Origin: an uncultured Collinsella sp.
Lineage (GTDB): Bacteria > Actinomycetota > Coriobacteriia > Coriobacteriales > Coriobacteriaceae
Reading direction: 5' to 3'
DNA length: 64,000 bases
Assembly: GCA_900554645.1 (NCBI GenBank)
Contig: USIE01000003.1
Coordinates: 1 to 64,000 of the forward strand
The position numbers and the translations under genes are program-made. Below the pieces are notes generated by a model, which saw only the letters and a list, made by a program, of their open reading frames with translations, did not search any database and was not told the origin of the DNA. This document shows positions 15,252-24,566 of this stretch, one piece after another (position 1 is the stretch's first letter; the number at the start of each line of letters is the position of its first letter).

Positions 15252-16733
15252 ATGCGCCAGGGTTTCGACAATGCGAAGTATATCGAGCTGCAGGCTGCTC
15301 ACATTAAGGAGCGTATCTCGCAGTTTGGCGGCAAGCTGTATTTGGAGTTTGGCGGCAAGCTGTTTGACGACTATCACGCGAGTCGCGTGCTGCCGGGTTT
15401 TGAACCGGACAGCAAGTTCCGCATGCTCAAGAGCATTGCCGATGACGTTGAGGTCATCATCGCGATCAACGCGAACCACATCGAGAAAAACAAGGCTCGT
15501 GGTGACCTTGGCATTACCTATGACGAGGACGTTTTGCGCCTGGTCGATCTGTTCCGAGGGAATGGGTTTGCCGTCGCGGCTGTGGTCATCACCCAGTATG
15601 CCGGCCAGCCTGCTGCCGATGTGTTCCGCAACCGCCTGAACGCGCTCGGTATTCCCGCCAAGCTGCACTATCCCATCGAGGGGTATCCGCACGATGTCGA
15701 TCTGATCGTGTCCGACGATGGCTACGGCAAGAACGAGTTTGTCGAGACCACGCGTCCGCTCGTTGTCGTGACGGCACCCGGCCCCGGCTCGGGCAAGCTC
15801 GCCACTTGCCTCTCGCAGCTGTATCACGAGCATAAGCACGGTACCGCCGCCGGCTATGCCAAGTTCGAGACCTTCCCGGTCTGGAATCTTCCTCTGACGC
15901 ATCCGGTCAATATTGCCTACGAGGCCGCCACGGCTGACCTCGACGACGCCAATATCATCGATTCGTTCCACCTTGAGGCCTACAACAAGACCACGGTCAA
16001 CTACAACCGCGACGTCGAGGCCTTCCCGGTAGTCCGTGCCCTGATGGAAAAGATCCTGGGCAAGAGCCCCTACCAGAGCCCTACGGACATGGGCGTCAAT
16101 ATGGTCGGCTTTGCCATCACCGATGACGATGCCTGCCGCGACGCTTCCAAGATGGAGATCGTCCGCCGCTACTTTACCGCGGTCGAAAATGTGCGCCGTA
16201 CCGGAGTGGGCGATGAGCAAGTCGACCGTCTCAAGATTATTATGAAGAAAGCCGGCATCGATAAGAACTACTCACCGGCGCGCTCGGCGGCCCTCACCAG
16301 GGAGCAGCTGACGGGTGGTCCCGTGGGTGCCATGGTCATGCCCGATGGCTCCGTGGTGACCGGTAAGACCTCCACGCGCTTGGGCGCCGCAAGTTCGCTC
16401 ATTATGAACGCCCTCAAGCATGTCTCGGGCGTCGACCTTGAGCTCGAGGTCATTAGCGATGAGGCGATCGAGCCCATCAGCAAGCTCAAGACGCATTTCC
16501 TGGGAAGCAAAAACCCGCGCCTCCACACCGACGAGACGCTTATGGCGCTGTCGATCACCTCGGCCACGAGTGAGACGGCCGCTCGCGTCCTTTCGGGCCT
16601 GGAGCAGCTGCGCGGTTGCGATGCCTTCTTTAGCGTGATCATCTCGCCGACGGACGAGACGGTACTGCGCAAACTGGGTATCAACGTGTGCTGCGAGCCC
16701 AAGTTTGAGCGCCGCGGTTTCTTCCATCGCTAA
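15252..16733 (+). CDS. DUF1846 family protein
   Basis: A 493-residue cytoplasmic protein of the DUF1846 family, known from Gram-positive bacteria and structurally described but without an agreed function. The family start FDNAKYIELQAAHIKERI and the segment VVTAPGPGSGKLATCLSQLYHEH are seen. The latter resembles a nucleotide-binding loop and suggests ATP-dependent chemistry, but that is inference. The start at 15252 follows GGGAGCCATAC. It has its own terminator and is monocistronic. Confidence 0.9.
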   Translation: MRQGFDNAKYIELQAAHIKERISQFGGKLYLEFGGKLFDDYHASRVLPGFEPDSKFRMLKSIADDVEVIIAINANHIEKNKARGDLGITYDEDVLRLVDLFRGNGFAVAAVVITQYAGQPAADVFRNRLNALGIPAKLHYPIEGYPHDVDLIVSDDGYGKNEFVETTRPLVVVTAPGPGSGKLATCLSQLYHEHKHGTAAGYAKFETFPVWNLPLTHPVNIAYEAATADLDDANIIDSFHLEAYNKTTVNYNRDVEAFPVVRALMEKILGKSPYQSPTDMGVNMVGFAITDDDACRDASKMEIVRRYFTAVENVRRTGVGDEQVDRLKIIMKKAGIDKNYSPARSAALTREQLTGGPVGAMVMPDGSVVTGKTSTRLGAASSLIMNALKHVSGVDLELEVISDEAIEPISKLKTHFLGSKNPRLHTDETLMALSITSATSETAARVLSGLEQLRGCDAFFSVIISPTDETVLRKLGINVCCEPKFERRGFFHR

Positions 16734-16767
16734 GTTTGAAGCACCGCGGTAATTGCATTGCATTTTG

Positions 16768-16800
16768 GCCGTATCGGGTTAGCGCCCGGTACGGCTTTTT
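16768..16800 (+). terminator. Terminator of the DUF1846 gene
   Basis: GCCGTATCGGG paired with CCCGGTACGGC, with one mismatch, is followed by TTTTTG. Confidence 0.88.
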
Positions 16801-16989
16801 GATCAATAAAGCGCCTATTTCGGCGAAAAATAGCTGTTTACCTGCCTAGAAACAATTTGAGCGGTATACAATAACCGTAACTGTTTCATCCTTAGCGGGA
16901 TGCCGCATGATGGATATTACCTGCCATCGTGAGGTGTGTCGGTCGCGCACGGCGCGTTAGATGCTCGTGCTCGGTTTGAGGAGGCTGCT

Positions 16990-17328
16990 ATGGCGGGCAA
17001 GGGTCGTGCGAGTGTCAACGATATGAAGCGTGTCGAGGTGCTGGTGCTGATGGAGATCGACCAGCAAACCGAAGACAATGGCGGGCCGTATAGTTTCTCG
17101 CGCAAAACGCTTGCCGAGCGCGTGGGGGTTTCGCCGTATCGTGCCCGCGCCGCAATCGATCGCTTGGATTCCGAGGGCATGATTGATGTCGTCTCGCGTT
17201 ATAGCGACGACGGCGGTCAGCTTGCAAATGGCATTTGCCTCACCGAACGTGGCGAATGGTATCTTGAGGGCGTCCGTACCGGCATGCTCGTTCAAGAAAT
17301 GCTTGAGGACGAGGCTACTGATCGATAG
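16990..17328 (+). CDS. Small winged-helix (GntR-like) DNA-binding protein
   Basis: A 112-residue protein with a GntR/MarR-like winged helix. YSFSRKTLAERVGVSPYRARAAIDRLDSEG forms the helix-turn-helix, followed by a wing in the VSRYSDDGG region. It has no effector domain, so it is a short single-domain regulator or adaptor. The start at 16990 follows GAGGAGGCTGCT; the GTG at 16936 lacks such a site. A TATACAAT at 16865-16872 is the probable promoter. It precedes pyrG but has a separate transcription start, and no target is evident. Confidence 0.75.
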   Translation: MAGKGRASVNDMKRVEVLVLMEIDQQTEDNGGPYSFSRKTLAERVGVSPYRARAAIDRLDSEGMIDVVSRYSDDGGQLANGICLTERGEWYLEGVRTGMLVQEMLEDEATDR

Positions 17329-17419
17329 CAGCATGTAACCCTTGCCATAGCGACGTCGCCTGGGAAACCGGGCGGCGTTTTGTTTCAAGATTGAGAAATG
17401 CAATCGCACGCGAGAAAAA

Positions 17420-17451
17420 TTGCGAACGGTCCGCGGCGCGAGTATTACAAT
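17420..17451 (+). promoter_or_regulatory. Probable pyrG promoter
   Basis: TTGCGA (17420-17425) and TATTAC (17443-17448) are separated by 17 bp, with TACAAT overlapping at 17446-17451. The pyrG start lies about 55 bp further on. Confidence 0.5.
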
Positions 17452-17500
17452 GAAGACCCGTAAGATGTGTATGGACAACTTCTACGGGAAGCGCAGGTAA

Positions 17501-19168
<1,668 letters not shown>

Positions 19169-19170
19169 GG

Positions 19171-20112
19171 GTGCCGGCGAATAAGGAACATACCGAAGCT
19201 ACTCCCTCGTCGCTCGCCGTGGCGGCGGGGGAGTATCTCGATTACCTCGCGGTCGAGCGGGGTTTGGCGCGCAACACGATTGCGGCCTACCGTCGTGACC
19301 TGACGACGTACTGCGCCTATCTGGAGCGGGCGGGTATTGTGTCTTTTGAAGAGGTGACCCGTCAGGTCGTGGAGGGCTTTGTCGCCGACCGTCGCGATGG
19401 GGGCTATTCCGATGCCTCGGTGGAGCGTGCGCTTGCGGCCGTGAAGGGCCTGCATGCCTTTTTGGTGCGCGATGGGGCTGTGGCCCAAAATCCAACGGCG
19501 GCGTTGCGCCTGCCTAAAAAGGCTGAGCGTTTGCCGGAGTATCTATCGGTGGAGGATGTCTCGGCGCTGCTCGATCAAGACTTCCCCGAGGGCGAGATGG
19601 GCTTGCGCGACCATGCCATCTTGGAAGTGCTCTACGGATGCGGCTTACGTGTGAGCGAGTTGGTGGGGCTCGATGTGGGCGATATCCATATCGACGATGG
19701 CTTTGTGCTCGTTCGCGGTAAGGGCTCAAAGGAACGCCTGTCACCGCTGGTGGGAAGCGCGGCGCGAGCCCTGACGCTCTATGTAACTGAGGGGCGTTCT
19801 CGCTTGGCGGTCCATGCCCGCGGAACCGAGACCTCGGCGGTCTTTTTAAATAAGAACGGCCGCCGTCTGTCGCGCCAGGGCATCCATGCCATCTGTGAGC
19901 GCTACGGGCGCCAGGTGGGACTGGTGGGGCTCCATCCCCATACGCTGCGTCACTCCTTTGCCACCCATATGCTTGCGGGCGGCGCAGACCTCCGTGTGCT
20001 ACAGGAGATCTTGGGGCATGCCGATATATCGACCACGCAGATCTACACGCATGTCGATCGTACGCAACTGACCGAGGTCTATCTGGCGGCGCACCCGCTG
20101 GCACATCGCTAG
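19171..20112 (+). CDS. xerD: Site-specific tyrosine recombinase XerD
   Basis: Resolves chromosome dimers at dif together with a partner recombinase. The N-terminal SAM-like core-binding domain covers residues 15-100. The catalytic domain has the Arg in GCGLRVSEL, the Lys in RGKGSKERL, HTLRHSFATHM, and LGHADISTTQIYTH with the Tyr nucleophile. It is 313 residues from a GTG start 2 nt past pyrG; the longer open frame upstream overlaps pyrG and is rejected. XerC versus XerD cannot be settled from one gene. No integrase-like neighbours suggest a mobile element. Confidence 0.88.
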   Translation: MPANKEHTEATPSSLAVAAGEYLDYLAVERGLARNTIAAYRRDLTTYCAYLERAGIVSFEEVTRQVVEGFVADRRDGGYSDASVERALAAVKGLHAFLVRDGAVAQNPTAALRLPKKAERLPEYLSVEDVSALLDQDFPEGEMGLRDHAILEVLYGCGLRVSELVGLDVGDIHIDDGFVLVRGKGSKERLSPLVGSAARALTLYVTEGRSRLAVHARGTETSAVFLNKNGRRLSRQGIHAICERYGRQVGLVGLHPHTLRHSFATHMLAGGADLRVLQEILGHADISTTQIYTHVDRTQLTEVYLAAHPLAHR

Positions 20113-20128
20113 CACCTCGCTGACCTGC

Positions 20129-20142
20129 ATATTTATAAATAT
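20129..20142. repeat. AT-only palindrome
   Basis: ATATTTATAAATAT is a perfect 14-bp palindrome between the xerD stop and hairpin E. It could be an operator, an AT-rich upstream element or chance. Confidence 0.35.
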
Positions 20143-20147
20143 TAAAG

Positions 20148-20209
20148 GGGACGGGCCCCAGATTGCCGAGACGCACTTTTGCGCGCATGGGCAATCTGGG
20201 GCCCGTCCC
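20148..20209 (+). repeat. Palindrome E, also a probable xerD terminator
   Basis: Perfect 20-bp arms beginning GGGACGGGCCCC (20148-20167 and 20190-20209) enclose a 22-nt loop with GCGCGC. It is followed by ATTTTTCG, so it can end the pyrG-xerD transcript. The arm sequence is not found elsewhere in the window. Confidence 0.8.
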
Positions 20210-20435
20210 ATTTTTCGCCAGACACCGACGCGGTGGTGGGCCGTGTGTGTCGTGGGTGGGGGAGTTTGGGGGCGATGTGAACGGCGTGTAAAGGGACGTA
20301 AAAATCGCCTCAAGGTCAACTTGAAGGTTGAGGTTCGCGGGCGTGGTTCTACAGGTGGCATCACGCCTTTGCTGCAAACACAACATATTGTGTTTTCGAA
20401 CATATGCTCGGGGGTGTTTTACAACATATTGAGGG

Positions 20436-20490
20436 TGGAGTGGTGGGGCGGGGTGGGGGAAGGGGTGGGGAAAGGTGTTGAAAAATGGGG
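20436..20490 (+). promoter_or_regulatory. Candidate MraZ operator (TGGGG repeats)
   Basis: TGGGG occurs at 20444, 20454, 20466 and 20486, with TGGAG at 20436. Spacings of about 10 bp between the first three copies resemble the TGGGN-N5 direct repeats bound by MraZ in front of its own gene in other bacteria. The repeats lie just upstream of and over the predicted mraZ promoter, so they suit autorepression. Confidence 0.55.
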
Positions 20491-20506
20491 CGGTTCCCCA
20501 TATTAT
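20478..20506 (+). promoter_or_regulatory. Promoter of the division and cell-wall cluster
   Basis: TTGAAA (20478-20483) and TATTAT (20501-20506) are separated by exactly 17 bp, about 70 bp upstream of mraZ. The rest of the 20113-20574 gap holds palindrome E, G-rich tracts and three AACATAT-containing copies near 20380-20430, one inside the dyad AACACAA/TTGTGTT. Confidence 0.6.
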
Positions 20507-20574
20507 TGATGACGTCGACAGGCGGGGTGGTTCCCCGCGTACGTGCCATCTGAGTAACCGAGGGGAGGGCGCAC

Positions 20575-21009
20575 ATGGGAATGACGGGTGCATACGAGCG
20601 CAATCTCGATGCAAAAGGTCGTCTATCCCTGCCTGCACCCCTTCGCGAGGAGCTTGGAGAGCACGTTCGCGTGTTCAAAGCCCTGGATGTCGATGCTCTG
20701 TACGTGTTCTCTGCCGAGGCCTTCGATAAGTGGGTCGAAGGACTCTTCGCGGGTCGTGAGGGCCACGAGGGTTTTAACCCGCGTGACATCAACGACCAGA
20801 AGCTCATGAGGGCGATCAACAAGCGCACCACGTCGATGGACGTGGACAGCGCCGGTCGTATCGGTCTTTCCGAGTCTCTCCGCAAGCAGGCGAACCTCGA
20901 CCGCGAGGTCACGGTTGTGGGCAACTACGACCACCTTGAGGTTTGGGATCGCGCCGCGGCCGATGAGGACGATGACGATGAGGCCCTGCTGGACCTCTTC
21001 TTCTCGTAA
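20575..21009 (+). CDS. mraZ: Transcriptional regulator MraZ
   Basis: AbrB/SpoVT-like ring-forming DNA-binding protein that represses its own cluster. Two repeats are seen: the first around NLDAKGRLSLPAPLREEL, the second around SMDVDSAGRIGLSESLRKQA. It is 144 residues with an acidic C-terminal tail of Glu and Asp. GAGGGGAGGGCGCAC precedes the ATG. First gene of the cluster. Confidence 0.93.
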   Translation: MGMTGAYERNLDAKGRLSLPAPLREELGEHVRVFKALDVDALYVFSAEAFDKWVEGLFAGREGHEGFNPRDINDQKLMRAINKRTTSMDVDSAGRIGLSESLRKQANLDREVTVVGNYDHLEVWDRAAADEDDDDEALLDLFFS

Positions 21010-21029
21010 GGGCAAGGCACGGGTAACGG

Positions 21030-21995
21030 ATGGAGCGTGGGATCTTGACACAAGAATATCGGCATGAACCTGTCATGCTCGGCGAAGTGCTTGAGTCGCT
21101 GCGGCTAAAGAGCGGCTCCGTTGTCTGCGATTGCACCCTTGGCGGTGCCGGCCATTCGGTAAAGATGGCCGCGCAGGTGGGGGAGACGGGCCTTTTGCTC
21201 GGCGTCGATCAGGACGACATGGCCCTCGAGGCCGCTGGTGCCCGTCTGGACCGCGAGGTTCCCGGCGTTCCGCACCAGCTGCTGAAGGGCAACTTCGGCG
21301 ACTTGGACGAGCTGCTTTGCTCGGCCGAGGTGCCCGGGGTCGATGGCTTCCTGTTCGATTTGGGCGTTTCGTCACCGCAACTCGATATCCCTGGCAGGGG
21401 CTTTTCGTATAACGAGGACGCCCCATTGGACATGCGGATGGATCCGGGTAATAACACCTTAAACGCAGCTGAGGTCATCAACACCTATAACGAACACGAC
21501 CTCGCCCGGATTCTACGCGTCTACGGAGAAGAGAAGTTCGCCTCGCAGATTGCGCGCGAGATCGTGCGCCGCCGCGAGCAAGAACCGATCGAAACCACCG
21601 GCCAATTTGTCGAGATCATCAAGGCGGGTATCCCGGCTGCCGCTCGTCGGCATGGCGGACACCCGGCCAAGAAAAGTTTCCAGGCCATTCGCATCGAGGT
21701 CAATCACGAGCTCGATGTGCTCGAACGAGGGCTTGATGCCGCCACCAGGTGGCTCAACCCGGGCGGACGTATCTGCGTCATCTCGTATCACTCGCTCGAG
21801 GACCGTATCGTAAAGAACCACTTTAAGGAGATGAGCCAGGGGTGCACGTGTCCGCCGGAGATTCCGGTGTGCGTGTGCGGCAACGTGCCGATACTCAAGG
21901 TCATCACCCGCAAACCCTTGGTTGCCCAGCCTGATGAGGTTGAGCGCAACCCTCGGGCGAGATCAGCCAAAATCCGCGTGGCGCAGCGTCTGTAG
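21030..21995 (+). CDS. rsmH: 16S rRNA (cytosine(1402)-N(4))-methyltransferase
   Basis: SAM-dependent methyltransferase for C1402 in the 16S rRNA decoding centre. HEPVMLGEVLESL begins the conserved part, with CTLGGAGHS as the SAM loop, FDLGVSSPQLD as the catalytic motif and ISYHSLEDRIVK near the C-terminus. It is 321 residues. Standard second gene of the cluster, 20 nt after mraZ. Confidence 0.96.
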   Translation: MERGILTQEYRHEPVMLGEVLESLRLKSGSVVCDCTLGGAGHSVKMAAQVGETGLLLGVDQDDMALEAAGARLDREVPGVPHQLLKGNFGDLDELLCSAEVPGVDGFLFDLGVSSPQLDIPGRGFSYNEDAPLDMRMDPGNNTLNAAEVINTYNEHDLARILRVYGEEKFASQIAREIVRRREQEPIETTGQFVEIIKAGIPAAARRHGGHPAKKSFQAIRIEVNHELDVLERGLDAATRWLNPGGRICVISYHSLEDRIVKNHFKEMSQGCTCPPEIPVCVCGNVPILKVITRKPLVAQPDEVERNPRARSAKIRVAQRL

Positions 21996-22085
21996 GCGCG
22001 ACCGCGCGATATTGGACCTCCCGCTCGCACCATAAACGAAGCTTAAACACACTACCAACGTACTCGGGATGGGAGGCGGCATATC

Positions 22086-22556
22086 ATGGGCTACAACACT
22101 TCAAGCGCAGCACTCGCCTATGATATGAACGCCATGCCCGCCTATCGTGAGACGCCGCAGGCCCCCGTTGCTCCCCGTGAGCAGCGCGCGCCGCGCTTTG
22201 ATGTCTACACGGGCGCGGGCCGTCAGGCAAACCAGGCGGTAAGCCCGGTTTTCATGAGCGTTCTTAAAACGTTTTGCATCATTGCGGCTATCTTCATGAC
22301 GATCGGCGTCGCCCGCGTGGCGCTCGCCGGCGTTACGGCCCAGGTGCTCAACAGCAACGCCGAGCTTACCAGCACGCTCGAAAAGGCGACCGATGAGAGC
22401 TCCGACCTGGAGGTCATGCATTCGGTCTATGGCGCCGACACGCGCATTCGCGACCTTGCGGGCGCTTATGGCATGGTGGAGCCCAGCGAGAGCGTTACAC
22501 TTGACTTTTCGCAGGATGCAGCCGCGGGCGCCAACGCGACCGCGACCGCTCAGTAG
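22086..22556 (+). CDS. ftsL: FtsL-like small division protein
   Basis: A 156-residue bitopic protein. It has a cytoplasmic N-terminus of about 60 residues rich in Pro and Arg, one membrane segment (around residues 61-80, VLKTFCIIAAIFMTIGVARVAL), then a short coiled-coil-like stretch and an Ala/Asp-rich tail. There is no strong sequence signature; position between rsmH and ftsI, size and topology point to FtsL of the FtsQLB complex. The start follows GGGAGGCGGCATATC. Confidence 0.7.
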   Translation: MGYNTSSAALAYDMNAMPAYRETPQAPVAPREQRAPRFDVYTGAGRQANQAVSPVFMSVLKTFCIIAAIFMTIGVARVALAGVTAQVLNSNAELTSTLEKATDESSDLEVMHSVYGADTRIRDLAGAYGMVEPSESVTLDFSQDAAAGANATATAQ

Positions 22557-22573
22557 CAAGACGGTAGCTGAGT

Positions 22574-24439
22574 ATGACAAATGACTATCGCCGCGGTTCC
22601 GATGGGGGCCGCGGTTCTGGACGTCCCTCGTCGCGGGGACGTTCTGGTTATCAAGGAACGGGTCGGCAATCTTACAACGCCGGGCAGTCCCGTGGCAACG
22701 ACCCGGCGTCGCGACTTCGCGGCTCGGGCGGCCCTCAAGTGCATAACACCAGGTCGCGCAAGAGTTCGTCGACCGAATGGCTCACAGGCGCGCCTCTGCC
22801 TCGCCGCAAAGCCGTCATGGGCTTCATTGGGCTTGGCTTGGGCTTGGGCGTCTTTCGCCTTGCCGACTATCAAATTGTCGAAGCCGATAAACTGCGCGAG
22901 CGTGCCGATGCGCGCCGCCTGCTTGCGCAGACCCTCTATGCCAAACGCGGCACCATCTACGACCGCAACGGCAACGTGTTGGCGTCGTCGGTCGAATGTC
23001 GCAACATCGCCGTGAACCCGCAGCTTGTCGAGGATGTTGACAAGACGGTGTCGGCGCTGGTCAAGGCAACTGGAATCGATAAAAAGACCTGCCGCAAGCT
23101 CGTCGAGTCCGATGGAACCTGGGTGTATATCAAGCGCCAGGTGGACGAAGACGATGTTGCGGCGCTGGAGAAGAAGAACCTGCCCGGCGTGCTTTTTGAG
23201 CAGGCCATGAAGCGTGTATATCCATACGGCAATCTGGCATCGCAGGTGCTGGGTGTAGTGAATGTAGACAACGACGGCTTGACGGGTCTCGAAAAGCAAT
23301 ACAACAAGCTTCTGACCGGCACGAACGGTTCTCTCGTACGCGAGCGCGCGAGGGACGGCAGCTATATCGCGGGCGGTGCCTATAAAAAGGTGGCTGCGGT
23401 CGACGGCGTTGATATCGTGACGACGCTCGACGTCAATATCCAGCGTGCGGCCGAGGATGCCCTGGCAGAGGCTGTCGAGAAGACAAAGGCCAAGAACGGC
23501 TCGGCGCTGGTCACCGATCCTACGACAGGCGAGATCTTGGCAGCCTGCTCGTACCCGACTTACGACCAGACCGATCTGGAGAACGCCAAGACCGAGGATA
23601 TGAACCTGCGCCTGGTCACTGACGCCTACGAGCCCGGCTCGGTCTTTAAGACGCTCGTGGCCGGTGCCGGCTTCGACTTGGGCGCCGTGCGTTCGAGCAC
23701 GTCGTTTGAGGTGCCGGCGAGCATTAAGGTGGGCGACGATACCGTTACCGATGCCGACAAGCGCGACTATGGCATGACCATGGATGTGCGCGAGATGATG
23801 CGCCGTTCGTCCAATGTGGGCTTTGTCCTGGTGGGGCGCAAGATCGGTGCCGACGACTTTGCCGCCTATGTGGACAAGTGGGGCATCGGTCACAGCTCTG
23901 GTGTAGATTTTCCGGGCGAGAGCCTGGGTATCGTCAAGGAGCGTGACCAGTATGACGGCGCCACGCTGGGCTCGATGAGCTTTGGACAGGCACTGTCCGT
24001 CTCGCCGATTGAGATCGCACGTGCCGTGGGCGGCATCGCCAACGGCGGCGTGATGATGACACCGCACTTCTATAAGTCCAGCAAAGGCGACGAGAAGGAC
24101 TGGGGCGAAGGCGAGCGCGCGATTTCTGAGGATGCTGCATCCCAGGTGACATCGTGCATGCAGACGGTCGTGTCCGAGGGAACGGGCGTTGGCGGCGCGG
24201 TTGACGGCTATGACGTGGCGGGTAAGACCGGTACGGCCGAACGTGCCGACGAGAACGGCGGCTACCTCAAGGAGAACTACATGTCGTCCTTTATGGGCTT
24301 TGCACCGGCACAATCGCCCAAGGTGCTGTGCTATATCACGCTCGACGGAACGCCGAGCGGCTCAGATGCCGCTGCGGTGCCGTTCCAGTCCATTATGGCC
24401 AACGCGCTCGACGTGCTGGGTATCCCGCGCACGAGGTAG
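22574..24439 (+). CDS. ftsI: Septal penicillin-binding protein FtsI/PBP2
   Basis: Division-specific class B transpeptidase that crosslinks septal peptidoglycan. A basic, Gly/Ser-rich cytoplasmic tail of about 75 residues is followed by a membrane segment (81-97), a PBP dimerisation domain (GTIYDRNGNVLASS at about 127-140) and the transpeptidase domain. The catalytic motifs are S356-V-F-K359, S412-S-N414 and K551-T-G. It is 621 residues with no PASTA domains. The ribosome binding site is weak, and it starts 17 nt after ftsL, so coupling is likely. Confidence 0.94.
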   Translation: MTNDYRRGSDGGRGSGRPSSRGRSGYQGTGRQSYNAGQSRGNDPASRLRGSGGPQVHNTRSRKSSSTEWLTGAPLPRRKAVMGFIGLGLGLGVFRLADYQIVEADKLRERADARRLLAQTLYAKRGTIYDRNGNVLASSVECRNIAVNPQLVEDVDKTVSALVKATGIDKKTCRKLVESDGTWVYIKRQVDEDDVAALEKKNLPGVLFEQAMKRVYPYGNLASQVLGVVNVDNDGLTGLEKQYNKLLTGTNGSLVRERARDGSYIAGGAYKKVAAVDGVDIVTTLDVNIQRAAEDALAEAVEKTKAKNGSALVTDPTTGEILAACSYPTYDQTDLENAKTEDMNLRLVTDAYEPGSVFKTLVAGAGFDLGAVRSSTSFEVPASIKVGDDTVTDADKRDYGMTMDVREMMRRSSNVGFVLVGRKIGADDFAAYVDKWGIGHSSGVDFPGESLGIVKERDQYDGATLGSMSFGQALSVSPIEIARAVGGIANGGVMMTPHFYKSSKGDEKDWGEGERAISEDAASQVTSCMQTVVSEGTGVGGAVDGYDVAGKTGTAERADENGGYLKENYMSSFMGFAPAQSPKVLCYITLDGTPSGSDAAAVPFQSIMANALDVLGIPRTR

Positions 24440-24457
24440 GGGGTTACAATCTTTGGG

Positions 24458-24529
24458 GCGTGGTTTGTTGTCCCATATGAGGGGTGTTCACATGCCCTGC
24501 ACCACGCATGCGCGGCGCTGGGATACAAT
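24458..24529 (+). promoter_or_regulatory. Hairpin and -10 element between ftsI and murF
   Basis: GCGTGGT (24458-24464) pairs with ACCACGC (24501-24507), and a TACAAT lies at 24524-24529, 37 bp upstream of the murF start. This is the largest gap inside the cluster and the place where murE normally sits, so an internal promoter is plausible. Confidence 0.45.
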
Positions 24530-24566
24530 ACGCCGATAGCATTATTAGGTTTACAGGGGAGCTGCA

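Noticed and set aside
19171..20112. XerD-like gene as a phage or integron integrase
   Set aside because: It is directly coupled to pyrG, has a housekeeping XerC/D length and motifs, and no mobile-element genes flank it.
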